The notes: generated by a model not told the origin, from the sequence alone. A stretch of DNA of 43,311 bases from Halomonas sp. HL-48 (GCF_001314875.1 NZ_LJZS01000024.1:1-43311), one strand, 5' to 3'; shown: positions 15,879 through 25,244, numbered from the stretch's first letter. Numbers and translations are program-made.

Positions 15879-17888
15879 CTAGGCGGCGACGGCAGTTTCT
15901 CGCCGGCTGGCCAGCCAGTTGGCGACAATCGCTACGCTCATAACCACCACACCCGCTACTTCGGCCATCAGGTTGGGGTAGAACACGCCGATAATCGCAA
16001 TGCTGATAGCGATTCGCGACAGCCAGCCCATTCGAGTGAATAGGTAACCCTCCAAGGCAGCGGCAAACGCACCCAGCGCCAGCAGGGCAATCACCCCGTT
16101 CCAAATCACTAATGGCACCGGGCCACCAACAATAATCTCCGGGTTGAACACCATAAACAGCGGAATCAGGTACAGGCCCTTGGCAAATTTCCAGGCCTGG
16201 AAGCTGGTTTCCATCGGTTTACTGCCAGCAATCGCCGCCCCCGCAAACCCGGCGAGGGCGATGGGGGGTGTGACGTTGGAATCCTGGGAATACCAGAACA
16301 CCACCAAGTGGGCGATCAACAACGGAATGCCAAACTCTTCGGTCAGCGCGGGGCCAACCAGTACGATGAGTACGATATAGCTCGCCGTTACCGGCAGCCC
16401 CATGCCCAACACCAAGCTCGCCAGTAGTACCATGAGCAGCGCCAGCAGGATGTTGCCGCCGGAAAATGCCATCATCATCGAGGAGAATTTAAGCCCCAGG
16501 CCGGTAAGCCCGACGACGCCGACGATGATCCCCGCCACCGCGCAGGCCATGGAAACCGCAACCGCATTACGTGCGCCTAACTCAAGCCCCTCGACAAGCT
16601 TTCTAAGCCCGGCGGCCGACACTTCCTTGATGCGGTGTGCGGTGACTGCCTCGCCCTTTTTGGGCGCGATAAACATAAACCACACCGCATAACGCAGCAC
16701 GGCTACCGCGACCATGGTGACCACCGCATAAAAGCCCACACGCATCGGCGAAATACTCAGCGCCAACAGCCACACCAGCACCCCCAGCGGCAGCAAGAAA
16801 TGCCAGCCGTCGCGCATTACCTGGCGCATCTGCGGCAGCTCACTTTTCGCCATGCCCTGCATGCCTTGCTTGAGCGCGATGATATGCACAAACAAGTACA
16901 CCGTGGCGAAGTACATGATCGCCGGTAAAATACTGATTTTGACGATTTCCAGATACGGAGTATTGGTATATTCGGCAATCAAGAACGCCCCGGCACCCAT
17001 TAACGGCGGCATAATTTGCCCGCCGGTGGAGGCAGCTGCTTCAATCCCCCCCGCTTCTTTGGGTTTGTAGCCAAGCTTTTTCATCAGCGGAATGGTAAAC
17101 GCCCCCGTGGTCACCACGTTGGCTATCGCGCTACCTGAAATCGAGCCCATCCCTGCAGAGGCCAGTACGGCCGCCTTGGCTGGCCCGCCGCGCTGGCGGC
17201 CGGTCGCTGCGTAGGCCATATCAATGAAAAACTTGCCGGCCCCGGTGCTTTCCAAAAAGGCGCCAAACAGCACGAAAATAAAGATGTAGGTAGCTGCAAC
17301 CCCGAGCGGTAGCCCAAAGATGCCTTCCTGACCGAGATAAAGCTGCCCGGCGATTCGATCAAGACTATAACCACGGTGATCTAAAATGCCTGGCATCCAC
17401 TCCCCGAGCCAAGGCAACTCACCACGCGGCCCTGCCATGGCATAAAGGATGGCGATCAACCCGATCACGGTCATGCTAAAGCCAACCGCCCGACGGCTGG
17501 CCTCCAGCACCGTGGCCGTGGCAATGCAGGCCACCAGGATATCGGTCTCTGACCAAAAACCAGCTCGGCTGAAAATCTCGTCGAGATTAATCACCAAATA
17601 GCCGCCGGTAATCACCGCACCGGCAAAAAACAGCGCATCAATTGCCCAGCCCAGCACGCCGCGCGGGCGCGAACCCCCAAATACGGGGAACATTAAAAAG
17701 GCCAGCATCATAATCAATGCAAGGTGAATACCGCGTTGATAGAAAAGCCCCAGCGGCTGGATACCCGCTGAGAAAAGTTGAAACAGGGATAGCCCCACCG
17801 CCACGATGGTGATGCACCACAGTATCGCGCGGGGCTGAATCACATTGCCGCCGGGCATGACGACCGGTGGTTGGTTGGATTCGTTCAT
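15879..17888 (-). CDS. TRAP transporter fused permease, TAXI-associated
   Basis: This is the fused small-plus-large membrane subunit of a TRAP (tripartite ATP-independent periplasmic) transporter. The 669-residue protein is almost entirely hydrophobic, with an N-terminal segment of about four helices and a DctM-like remainder. The DctM region shows family patterns (AAVLASAGMGSISGSAIANV, EAAASTGGQIMPPLMGAGAF, LVLGMGLPVTASYIVLIVL). The fused form is the partner of TAXI-type binding proteins, and one is encoded two genes upstream. It starts 26 bases after the DUF1850 gene, with a gaggac ribosome site. The substrate is not shown by the sequence. TAXI systems are reported for glutamate and related C5 dicarboxylates, which would fit the nearby glutarate/2-hydroxyglutarate genes (inference). 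Confidence 0.93.
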   Translation of the reverse strand: MNESNQPPVVMPGGNVIQPRAILWCITIVAVGLSLFQLFSAGIQPLGLFYQRGIHLALIMMLAFLMFPVFGGSRPRGVLGWAIDALFFAGAVITGGYLVINLDEIFSRAGFWSETDILVACIATATVLEASRRAVGFSMTVIGLIAILYAMAGPRGELPWLGEWMPGILDHRGYSLDRIAGQLYLGQEGIFGLPLGVAATYIFIFVLFGAFLESTGAGKFFIDMAYAATGRQRGGPAKAAVLASAGMGSISGSAIANVVTTGAFTIPLMKKLGYKPKEAGGIEAAASTGGQIMPPLMGAGAFLIAEYTNTPYLEIVKISILPAIMYFATVYLFVHIIALKQGMQGMAKSELPQMRQVMRDGWHFLLPLGVLVWLLALSISPMRVGFYAVVTMVAVAVLRYAVWFMFIAPKKGEAVTAHRIKEVSAAGLRKLVEGLELGARNAVAVSMACAVAGIIVGVVGLTGLGLKFSSMMMAFSGGNILLALLMVLLASLVLGMGLPVTASYIVLIVLVGPALTEEFGIPLLIAHLVVFWYSQDSNVTPPIALAGFAGAAIAGSKPMETSFQAWKFAKGLYLIPLFMVFNPEIIVGGPVPLVIWNGVIALLALGAFAAALEGYLFTRMGWLSRIAISIAIIGVFYPNLMAEVAGVVVMSVAIVANWLASRRETAVAA

Positions 17889-17914
17889 GGAGTCCTCGTC
17901 AGACGATGTCTGGC

Positions 17915-18472
17915 TTACTTGTTGTTCACGCCGGATAGCGCGGTTTCAGTCAGTTGCAGGGTAACCCGCTCACCTGCAGCGCGACGGCTCAAGCTGAAGC
18001 TTTTCGCCTCCCCATCACGCTGCCACACCAGGCGATGGTCAACCGCGAGCGCCCCCACGCGCAAGGCGTATTGATTCCCCGGCACGGGCTCATCAATATC
18101 TTCAATCCAATAGCCCCCCTTTCCATCGGAAAGCTGTTCACCGCGGCCTTGGGTATGCCCCAGTCCAGCAGCAAAGTCGGGCTGGTGACTACGTTCCAGC
18201 TCCATTACACCCGCGTGATTACGGTAACAGTCCAGCACCGCAAACTTCTTTACCGAGTGGTGCCATTGTAGACACCAGCGTGCCCCTTCAGGCATCGCCG
18301 TCTGGAACAGTGGCTCGCCCTGCTCGTCGGTCACCAGCAAGTACGCAGACGCATTAGCCGGAGCAGAGGAAATCTCCGCTCCGGCTAATGGTGAGCAGGT
18401 TAGCCCCAGCACAAACGCTGCGGCTAACCCCCTCGTGGTGATCCAAGGCAGGCGTCGTCGTTGCTGATGCAT
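17915..18472 (-). CDS. DUF1850 protein of the TAXI transporter operon
   Basis: This 185-residue protein matches my memory of DUF1850, a small family that almost always sits between TAXI binding-protein and fused-permease genes. It has an N-terminal signal or membrane segment (residues ~12-32, GLAAAFVLGLTCSPLAGA), then a domain with the pattern WCLQWHHSVKKFAVLDCYR. The two cysteines around the WHHSV motif may form a disulfide outside the cytoplasm. Its biochemical role is unknown; position suggests an accessory part of the transporter. It begins 20 bases after the binding-protein gene. Confidence 0.8.
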   Translation of the reverse strand: MHQQRRRLPWITTRGLAAAFVLGLTCSPLAGAEISSAPANASAYLLVTDEQGEPLFQTAMPEGARWCLQWHHSVKKFAVLDCYRNHAGVMELERSHQPDFAAGLGHTQGRGEQLSDGKGGYWIEDIDEPVPGNQYALRVGALAVDHRLVWQRDGEAKSFSLSRRAAGERVTLQLTETALSGVNNK

Positions 18473-18492
18473 GATGATCGCCTGCAGGTGGA

Positions 18493-19452
18493 TTAGGGAC
18501 GCAGACGATCCGGGATATCGGCATCAACTTCTTCGAAATAGCGGATAGCACCGGGGTGCAGCGGCACCGGCGTAGACTCCATGGTGAACTCAACGGTGGT
18601 GTCGTTGGCCGCCGGGTGCACCGCGATCAGCTCATCAGTATTTTCGAACAGCAGTTGGGTCAACTGGTAGGCCAGATCTTCGTCCATATCAGAGTTGACC
18701 ACCAGAACGTTCGGAATACCGATGGTTTGCACGGCTTCGTCCATGCCTTCGTAGAGGCCTTCTTCCAGCTCGTAGGGAGCAAATACTTCCTCTTCTTCCC
18801 GGGCGTTGGCGATTTCTTCGTCAGACAGACCGATCAAGCGAATATCCCTTGTAGTCGCAAGGTTCATGATCGAGCTCGTCGGTGGGCCAACGCTCCAGAA
18901 ACCAGCGTCGATATCGCCGTCACGGATAGCATCAGCCGTTTCGTTGAAGTTCAGCCGCTGGGGAGTGAAGTCGTCATAGCTCATGCCGTTAGCTTCCAGC
19001 AGCGCACGGGCGTTCAGCTCGGTGCCGCTACCCGGGGCACCCACAGAGACACGTTTGCCTTCCAGATCCGACAGCGACTCAATGTCAGAGTCGGCCAGCG
19101 TCACCAACTGCACCGCGTTGGGGTAAACCGAGGCAATGGCACGGGTATTTTCGATCTGACGATCTTCGAAGTCGCCCGAACCTTCATAGGCCTGGTAAGC
19201 GGTATCAGCCAACACCAGCGCTAAATCGGCTTCGCCACGCATGATCAGGCCCATGTTTTCAACCGAGGCACCGGTGACTTCTGCCGTCGCCTGAGCACCT
19301 TCGATGTGCTCGTTGATCATTTCGGCAAAACCACCGCCGATGGGGTAGTACACGCCACCGGTTCCACCCGTGGCGATAGCAAGTTGTTGGGCGCTGGCAG
19401 GCAACGCAACAGCTAGTAGGGAAGCAGCGGCAGCTGTAGATAGAGTTCGCAT
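18493..19452 (-). CDS. TAXI-family TRAP transporter substrate-binding protein
   Basis: This periplasmic receptor delivers a solute to the fused TRAP permease. I chose ATG 19452 (MRTLSTAAAA), giving 319 residues with a clear signal peptide (AAAASLLAVALPASAQQ) and a strong ggagga ribosome site; upstream in-frame codons would add 53 basic residues with no sense as a leader. The mature N-terminus LAIATGGTGGVYYPIGG is the TAXI hallmark. Later the pattern LEGKRVSVGAPGSGTELNARALLEA is also typical. It is the first gene of the operon. It may bind C5 dicarboxylates, by context only. Confidence 0.93.
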   Translation of the reverse strand: MRTLSTAAAASLLAVALPASAQQLAIATGGTGGVYYPIGGGFAEMINEHIEGAQATAEVTGASVENMGLIMRGEADLALVLADTAYQAYEGSGDFEDRQIENTRAIASVYPNAVQLVTLADSDIESLSDLEGKRVSVGAPGSGTELNARALLEANGMSYDDFTPQRLNFNETADAIRDGDIDAGFWSVGPPTSSIMNLATTRDIRLIGLSDEEIANAREEEEVFAPYELEEGLYEGMDEAVQTIGIPNVLVVNSDMDEDLAYQLTQLLFENTDELIAVHPAANDTTVEFTMESTPVPLHPGAIRYFEEVDADIPDRLRP

Positions 19453-19654
19453 AAGCGTTTCCTCCGTCCGTTTGGACTTATTGGTATGGTTGACGATCAG
19501 GAAGTGCATCCAGCTTCCATTCCGCTGGAAGCGGTGCAATGAAATTAGCATGCCTTTGCCGTGGGATGCCAATAACTTGACGTTAACGCTCGCTGGCCTG
19601 CGTGCCGCCAAGGTCGCTGGCGGCGCTTCAAGGTGCGTTTGGCGCCGGTTACTT

Positions 19655-19674
19655 ATATGATCCAGGGCTCATAT
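19655..19674. promoter_or_regulatory. Small inverted repeat between the TAXI operon and the TauE gene
   Basis: The arms atatga and tcatat flank an 8-base spacer in the 279-base divergent region. It could be a regulator site for either side; no regulator is identified and arms this short can occur by chance. Confidence 0.25.
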
Positions 19675-19731
19675 TTCTGGCGACGAGGTAATCATGCTGG
19701 GTAGAACGTACTGCGCTAATGGAGGCCGGCC

Positions 19732-20478
19732 ATGATCGTTTGGGAAGCCGTCGCGCTGGTGGGCATCGGCATTGTGGCCGGCTTTATCAACGTGCTATCG
19801 GCAGGCGGCTCGATGCTTGCCCTGCCGCTACTGATGTTTCTCGGCCTGCCCACTCAGGTCGCCAACGGCACTAACCGCGTGGCGATTGTGCTGCAAAGCG
19901 TTTCCGCGATCGGCAGTTTCATGCGGGCGGGTACGGCCTACATTGGCCTCAGCCTACGCTTGTCCGTCCCGGCGGTGATAGGCTCGCTGGCAGGTGCTTG
20001 GCTTGCCCTGCAGGTAAGCGACGCGCTGTTCGAGGCGATACTGATTGCCGTCATGGCAGGCTCTGCCGTGGTGATGCTGCTGCCCCAGCCCAAGCTCGAC
20101 ACCCGCCCGCTTACCGCCGAACGGCTAACGCCCACCATTTATCTCGCCATGTTCGTGATCGGCATTTACGGCGGCTTCATCCAAGTCGGCGTGGGTGTGC
20201 TATTCATCATCGTGCTGTACCGCATGCTGAAAATCGACCTTGCCCAGGTCAACGTGTTCAAAGTGCTGATCATCCTGGTTTACAGCCTGCCCGCTCTGGC
20301 GCTGTTCATGTGGTTTGACCAGGTCCGCTGGCATTACGGGCTACTGCTTGCGCTGGGCAGCATGATCGGCGCGTGGCTGGCAGTTAAGGTCAACATGAGC
20401 CCCCGCGGCGCGATGTGGATCAAGTACCTGACCCTTGCCATGATCGCCGCCATCCTGCTGCGCCTGCTGTTCGGTTAA
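19732..20478 (+). CDS. TauE/SafE family membrane transporter
   Basis: This 248-residue integral membrane protein belongs to the TauE/SafE (DUF81) family, whose members export sulfite, sulfoacetate or related anions or act as permeases of unknown substrate. Hydrophobic segments run through the whole length. The two half-repeats show the family signature: GFINVLSAGGSMLALPLLMFLG near the N-terminus and GIYGGFIQVGVGVLFIIVLY in the middle. The ATG is preceded by ggagg at good spacing. It is divergent from the TAXI operon and convergent with lhgO, whose stop is only 10 bases away. The substrate cannot be told from the sequence. Confidence 0.88.
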   Translation: MIVWEAVALVGIGIVAGFINVLSAGGSMLALPLLMFLGLPTQVANGTNRVAIVLQSVSAIGSFMRAGTAYIGLSLRLSVPAVIGSLAGAWLALQVSDALFEAILIAVMAGSAVVMLLPQPKLDTRPLTAERLTPTIYLAMFVIGIYGGFIQVGVGVLFIIVLYRMLKIDLAQVNVFKVLIILVYSLPALALFMWFDQVRWHYGLLLALGSMIGAWLAVKVNMSPRGAMWIKYLTLAMIAAILLRLLFG

Positions 20479-20488
20479 GGAACCGGGG

Positions 20489-21685
20489 TTAGTCGATAAG
20501 CTGGTCGGCCACCTGTTTGACGATGTGCGCGCCAATCGGCAGCGCCGAGGTGGCCGCCGGAGACGGCGCGTTGCCTACGTTCAGCGTGCGGCGGGTGTTC
20601 ACAAACAGAAAGTCGTCCACCAGCTTGCCGTCGTTGGAGACCGCCTGCGCCCTCACCCCCGCCGGATAGGGCAGCAGGTCATCGGCGGTGATGCTCGGGC
20701 AGTACTTGCGCACCAGTTCCAGGTAGCCGCGCTTGTAAAGCGAGTTCTTCATCTCGACAAGCCCCGGCCGCAGGTGGCGGCCCAGCACTTTGAGGATGCC
20801 CGGATGGGTCAACATGCGACCCATATCGCCAAGCGATACATCCTGCTTGCGATAGCCTTCGCGCTTTAACGCCAGCACCGCGTTGGGCCCGACGGTCACG
20901 CTGCCGTCGATCATCCGGGTCAGGTGCACGCCAAGAAACGGCATGGCCGGGTCAGGAATCGGATAGATCAGGTGATTGACGATCTGGTTGTGCTGCTCGG
21001 GCAGGCGGTAATATTCGCCGCGAAACGGACAGATAGTGAAGCTCGGCGTTTGCCCCAGCATGCGAATTACCCGATCCGCCATCAGCCCCGAGCACGAGAC
21101 CAGGTAGCGGCTCGTCAGGCGTTCGTCATCGGTGCTCACGACCACCTCCTGGCGGCGCTCCTCGAGCCCGGTCACCTCGGCGCCGTAGCGGATGCTGCCG
21201 CCCAGACGCTCGAAATTAGCCGCCATGGCGCGGGTCACCTCGGCGTAATCGACAATACCGCTCGAGGGCACGAAAATCCCCGCGACGCCGGTGATATTAG
21301 GCTCGCGCTCGCGCAGCGCACCGGCTTCCAGCCATTCGCGCTCGAGACCGTTAGCAGCGGTACGCTCCCACAGCGCCTGCATGCGCTGCTTTTCAACGTC
21401 ATTGGTCGCGACCAGCAGCTTGCCGCAGATGTCGTAGGCAATGCCGTGCTCGTCACAGAAGGCGCGGGTGGCGCGGTTACCTTCCAGGCAAAACCTGGCT
21501 TTAAGGCTGCCCGGCGTGTAATACACCCCGGCATGGATCACGCCGCTGTTATGGCCCGACTGGTGTTGCGCCGGCCCGTGTTCTTTTTCGAGCACCAACA
21601 GGCGTTTGTCGGGATAGGCCTGCTGCAGCTGCATCGCCGTGGACATGCCGAGGATGCCGCCGCCGATAATGATAAAATCCCACAT
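20489..21685 (-). CDS. lhgO: L-2-hydroxyglutarate oxidase/dehydrogenase
   Basis: LhgO is an FAD enzyme of the DAO family that oxidises L-2-hydroxyglutarate to 2-oxoglutarate and passes electrons to the quinone pool at the membrane. The N-terminal dinucleotide fold is IIIGGGILGMSTAMQL. The next block, QSGHNSGVIHAGVYYTPGSLKA, is diagnostic for the LhgO/L2HGDH family, and the C-terminal GNAPSPAATSALPIG closes the FAD site. The ATG at 21685 gives 398 residues; a TTG codon just before it is a less likely start. It is divergent from a GntR-family regulator. In E. coli the substrate comes from glutarate through CsiD/GlaH, but no csiD gene is in this window. Confidence 0.93.
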   Translation of the reverse strand: MWDFIIIGGGILGMSTAMQLQQAYPDKRLLVLEKEHGPAQHQSGHNSGVIHAGVYYTPGSLKARFCLEGNRATRAFCDEHGIAYDICGKLLVATNDVEKQRMQALWERTAANGLEREWLEAGALREREPNITGVAGIFVPSSGIVDYAEVTRAMAANFERLGGSIRYGAEVTGLEERRQEVVVSTDDERLTSRYLVSCSGLMADRVIRMLGQTPSFTICPFRGEYYRLPEQHNQIVNHLIYPIPDPAMPFLGVHLTRMIDGSVTVGPNAVLALKREGYRKQDVSLGDMGRMLTHPGILKVLGRHLRPGLVEMKNSLYKRGYLELVRKYCPSITADDLLPYPAGVRAQAVSNDGKLVDDFLFVNTRRTLNVGNAPSPAATSALPIGAHIVKQVADQLID

Positions 21686-21786
21686 CAATCTCGTCCTCTA
21701 CGCCAAATTGATAACATTTCCCCATAGTAGCCGTTATTCTTTGGGAGTCACTTACCCGCAAGCCGTTACCAGGGAGTCGCCCCGTC

Positions 21787-22476
21787 ATGGAGTCAGACGC
21801 GCCGCGTCAGAATCTCGCCATTCGCGCCTACCGTGAACTCAAACACGATATTATCCGCGCCCGCTACGCGCCGGGACAAAAGCTGCTGATGAGCCGCCTG
21901 AAAGAGTACTACGGCGTGAGCACCGGCCCGCTGCGCGAGGCGCTGTCGCAACTGGTGGCCGACCATCTGGTGGTCGCCATCAGCCAGCGCGGCTACCGCG
22001 TCGCCGCCATGTCGCTTGCCGAACTCAACGACATCTACGATGCTCGCGCCCAGCTCGAAGGCCTCATTCTGCGTCTGGCCATCGAGCGCGGCGACGACGA
22101 CTGGGAAGCCTCAGTGGTGGCCACCGCCCACCGGCTGGCCAAGGTCACCGATATCAGCTCACCGGATGACTTGCTCGATGGCTGGGACCAGCGCCACAAG
22201 GCGTTCCATACCGCCATCGCCAGCGGCTGCAACTCGCCGCATTTACTACAGATGCGCGACACCCTGTTCAATCAGGTGGAACGCTACCGTCATCTGTGGC
22301 TTCAAGAGACCGTCATGTCCGCCCAGGCGCTCGAGCAGAAGCGCCAGGAACACGCCGAGCTGGTTGAGGTTATCTTGGCCCGCGACGCGGCGCGAGCCTC
22401 CACCCTGATGCGCGACCATTTGATGACGCCGGTGCCGATCATCACCCGGGTATTGCAGGCCCGCGGCATCGATTAA
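21787..22476 (+). CDS. GntR-family (FCD) transcriptional regulator, likely of the glutarate genes
   Basis: This 229-residue regulator has an N-terminal winged helix (residues ~8-75; PGQKLLMSRLKEYYGVSTGPLREALSQL with the recognition helix STGPLREAL). An all-helical FCD ligand-binding domain follows, with metal-ligand-type residues (DARAQLEG, HKAFHTAI, EHAELVEVILARD). Length and pattern resemble CsiR/GlaR, which represses the E. coli glutarate/2-hydroxyglutarate operon and responds to glutarate. It is divergent from lhgO across 101 bases and lies upstream of gcdH in the same direction, so both could be its targets. The assignment of ligand is inference. Confidence 0.88.
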   Translation: MESDAPRQNLAIRAYRELKHDIIRARYAPGQKLLMSRLKEYYGVSTGPLREALSQLVADHLVVAISQRGYRVAAMSLAELNDIYDARAQLEGLILRLAIERGDDDWEASVVATAHRLAKVTDISSPDDLLDGWDQRHKAFHTAIASGCNSPHLLQMRDTLFNQVERYRHLWLQETVMSAQALEQKRQEHAELVEVILARDAARASTLMRDHLMTPVPIITRVLQARGID

Positions 22477-22483
22477 ATTCTGC

Positions 22484-22515
22484 GTTTTAAAAAAATGTAG
22501 ATATTTTTAAAAAAC
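22484..22515. promoter_or_regulatory. AT-rich imperfect dyad between the GntR gene and gcdH
   Basis: Two 13-base arms (starting gttttaaa at 22484 and ending aaaaaac at 22515) match at 11 of 13 positions around the spacer gtagat. The island stands out in very GC-rich DNA, 92 bases before gcdH. It may be a regulator operator or an UP-like element. Confidence 0.4.
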
Positions 22516-22607
22516 GGCGATACATTGGCGGAAGCATACCATTGACCGCCACGTTATCGCCGTGGTCGCTTGCGGGCGTCTGCGGGACGGCACCAAGGAG
22601 TTCAGCC

Positions 22608-23786
22608 ATGACACACTTCAACTGGGACGACCCGCTGTTACTCGAGCACCAGCTCAGCGACGAAGAACGCCAGATCCGCGACGCCGCCCACGACTACTGC
22701 CAGGAAAACCTGCAGCCCCGCGTGCTCAGCGCCTTCCGTGAAGAACGCTTCGACCGCGAGATCATGAACGAGATGGGCGAACTGGGTCTGCTTGGCGCCA
22801 CCGTTTCCCCCGAGTACGGCGGCGCAGGCGTCAATCACGTCGCTTACGGCCTGATTGCCCGTGAGGTGGAACGGGTCGACTCCGGCTACCGCTCCGCCAT
22901 GAGCGTGCAGTCGTCGCTGGTCATGTACCCCATCGAGGCCTACGGCTCCGAAGCGCAAAAGCATAAATTCCTGCCCAAGCTTGCCAGCGGCGAGATGATC
23001 GGCTGTTTCGGGTTGACCGAGCCGGACCACGGCTCGGACCCGGGCTCGATGATTACCCGGGCGGAAAAAGTCGACGGCGGCTACCGCCTGACCGGCGCCA
23101 AGATGTGGATCACCAACAGCCCGATTGCCGACATCGCCGTGGTCTGGGCCAAGTCGGCGGCCCACGACGACCAGATCAAGGGCTTTATCGTCGAGCGCGG
23201 CAGCGAGGGTTTCTCCACGCCGAAAATCGACGGCAAGGTATCGTTACGCGCCTCGATCACCGGCGAAATCGTGCTGGAGAATGCCTTTGTCCCCGACGAG
23301 AACCTGCTACCCAACGTCAGCGGCTTAAAAGGCCCGTTTGGCTGCTTGAACAAGGCCCGCTACGGCATTGCCTGGGGCGTGATGGGCACCGCAGAATTCT
23401 GCTGGCACGCCGCCCGCCAGTACACCCTGGACCGCAAGCAGTTCGGCCGCCCGCTGGCCGCCAACCAGCTAATCCAGAAAAAGCTCGCCGACATGCAGAC
23501 AGAGATCACCCTCGGGCTACAGGCGGCACTTCAGGTCGGCCGACTGATGGATAGCGGCAACTGGTCGCCAGAAATGGTCTCGCTGATCAAACGCAACAAC
23601 TGCGGCAAGGCGCTGGATATCGCCCGCCAGTCCCGCGATATGCACGGCGGCAACGGGGTGTCCGACGAGTACGGCGTGATTCGCCACATGGTGAACCTGG
23701 AGTCGGTGAATACCTACGAGGGCACCCACGACGTGCACGCGCTGATTCTGGGCCGCGCCCAGACCGGTATCCAGGCGTTTTTCTAA
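22608..23786 (+). CDS. gcdH: Glutaryl-CoA dehydrogenase
   Basis: An acyl-CoA dehydrogenase family flavoenzyme that oxidises and decarboxylates glutaryl-CoA to crotonyl-CoA, passing electrons to ETF. The start at 22608 (MTHFNWDD, 392 residues) has an aaggag site 8 bases upstream; the open frame reaches further but without a ribosome site. The FAD/substrate pattern [16 protein letters not shown] and the catalytic Glu371 in [17 protein letters not shown] are those of glutaryl-CoA dehydrogenases, including the human enzyme. The CoA-transferase gene follows after 8 bases. Together they turn glutarate into crotonyl-CoA. Confidence 0.95.
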   Translation: MTHFNWDDPLLLEHQLSDEERQIRDAAHDYCQENLQPRVLSAFREERFDREIMNEMGELGLLGATVSPEYGGAGVNHVAYGLIAREVERVDSGYRSAMSVQSSLVMYPIEAYGSEAQKHKFLPKLASGEMIGCFGLTEPDHGSDPGSMITRAEKVDGGYRLTGAKMWITNSPIADIAVVWAKSAAHDDQIKGFIVERGSEGFSTPKIDGKVSLRASITGEIVLENAFVPDENLLPNVSGLKGPFGCLNKARYGIAWGVMGTAEFCWHAARQYTLDRKQFGRPLAANQLIQKKLADMQTEITLGLQAALQVGRLMDSGNWSPEMVSLIKRNNCGKALDIARQSRDMHGGNGVSDEYGVIRHMVNLESVNTYEGTHDVHALILGRAQTGIQAFF

Positions 23787-23794
23787 GGACGTTT

Positions 23795-25009
23795 ATGAGC
23801 GCATCCCCCAAACCGCTGGCAGGTATTAAGGTACTCGATATTTCCCGGGTGCTGGCAGGCCCGTGGTGCGGGCAAATGCTTGCCGACATGGGCGCCGACG
23901 TGATCAAGATCGAGCGTCCGCAACGCGGCGACGACACCCGCCACTGGGGGCCGCCCTGGCTCTCGGGCAGTGCCGAGTCGGCCTACTATCTGTGCGCCAA
24001 CCGCGGCAAGCGCTCGGTCACCGTCGATATGGCCACGACCGAAGGACAAGCGGTGATCAAGCAGCTCGTCGAACAATCCGACGTGCTGATCGAAAACTTC
24101 AAGGTCGGGGGATTAAAGCGTTACGGGCTGGATTACCCAAGCCTGAAGGCGTTAAACCCCCGGCTGATTTACTGTTCGATCACCGGCTTTGGCCAGGAAA
24201 GCCCCTACGCCCATCGCGCTGGCTACGACTTCATGATCCAGGCCATGGGCGGAATCATGAGCCTCACCGGCAAGCCCGACGATGAACCCGGCGGCGGGCC
24301 GGTGAAAAGCGGCGTGGCGTTTACCGATATTTTTACCGGCCTGTATGCGGCCAACGCGGTGCTCGCCGCCCTCTACCAGCGCCGCGACACCGGCACCGGC
24401 TGCCATATCGACATGGCGCTGATGGACGTGCAGGTGGGCGTACTGGCCAACCAGGCGTTGAACTACCTAACCTCGGGCAAGGTGCCGCAGCGCATGGGCA
24501 ACGCCCATCCCAACATCGTGCCTTATCAGGCGTTTACCACCCAGGACGGCCATATGATCGTGGCGGTGGGCAACGACGACCAGTTCAGACGCTTTTGCCA
24601 GGTGCTCTCGCTACCCGCCCTGGCCGAAGATCCGCGCTTTGCCACTAACGGCGTGCGCGTTCAATACCGCGATCAGTTGGTGCCGGTGCTCGAAGTCGCG
24701 CTTGCCCAGCGCGGCACTGACGATTGGCTGGCCGCCTTTGAAGCCGTTGGCGTGCCCTGCGGCCCAATCAATACCCTCGACCGGGTCTTCGACGACCCTC
24801 ACGTCAAGGCGCGCAAATTGAAGCAGACGTTACCCCATGCCCAGGCGGGCCAAGTCGACCTGGTGGCCAATCCTATCCGCATGAATGGCGAATCGGTAAG
24901 CGCCACCACGGCGCCGCCCACCCTTGGCGAGCATACCGACGCCGTACTCACCGACATCGGCCTTACCACCGCGCAGCGCCAGGCGCTGCGCGACGCTGGG
25001 ATTATCTAG
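23795..25009 (+). CDS. Family III (CaiB/BaiF) CoA-transferase, probably glutarate CoA-transferase
   Basis: Family III CoA-transferases move CoA between carboxylic acids through an aspartyl-CoA thioester. This 404-residue protein opens with the family pattern LAGIKVLDISRVLAGPWCGQ and continues ADMGADVIKIERPQRGDDTR. Asp178 in AFTDIFTGLYAANAVLAAL is the probable catalytic residue. It sits 8 bases after gcdH, as in Pseudomonas putida, where the neighbour (GcoT) activates glutarate with succinyl-CoA. The specific substrate is inferred from that context. A terminator follows at 25063. Confidence 0.9.
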   Translation: MSASPKPLAGIKVLDISRVLAGPWCGQMLADMGADVIKIERPQRGDDTRHWGPPWLSGSAESAYYLCANRGKRSVTVDMATTEGQAVIKQLVEQSDVLIENFKVGGLKRYGLDYPSLKALNPRLIYCSITGFGQESPYAHRAGYDFMIQAMGGIMSLTGKPDDEPGGGPVKSGVAFTDIFTGLYAANAVLAALYQRRDTGTGCHIDMALMDVQVGVLANQALNYLTSGKVPQRMGNAHPNIVPYQAFTTQDGHMIVAVGNDDQFRRFCQVLSLPALAEDPRFATNGVRVQYRDQLVPVLEVALAQRGTDDWLAAFEAVGVPCGPINTLDRVFDDPHVKARKLKQTLPHAQAGQVDLVANPIRMNGESVSATTAPPTLGEHTDAVLTDIGLTTAQRQALRDAGII

Positions 25010-25062
25010 CTGATTCAGCGCCGACAGCGTGGCTGTTTATTTGCCTTTCAGCTTGTCTTGCT

Positions 25063-25086
25063 AGCGCCCTGCGGGGCGCTTTTTTG
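25063..25086 (+). terminator. Rho-independent terminator after the gcdH operon
   Basis: A 7-bp stem agcgccc / gggcgct with loop tgcg is followed by six T, 54 bases past the CoA-transferase stop. Confidence 0.88.
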
Positions 25087-25244
25087 ATGAACCCCACACC
25101 CAAAGGACACCATATTCTATACAAGACATGTACAACCAGGGTAATTGTGGCTAAACTGTCGATAGGGTGATTGGGCCACCCATTCAAGATTAATAACATA
25201 ATGCTTGTCTCGCGACCGGCGAGCGAAAAGCATCAGGAGTCAAA

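Noticed and set aside
19555..19572. Sigma-54 (-24/-12) like promoter on the minus strand before the TAXI operon
   Set aside because: TGGCAT and GGCAA are present, but the GG and GC elements are one base too close for the consensus.
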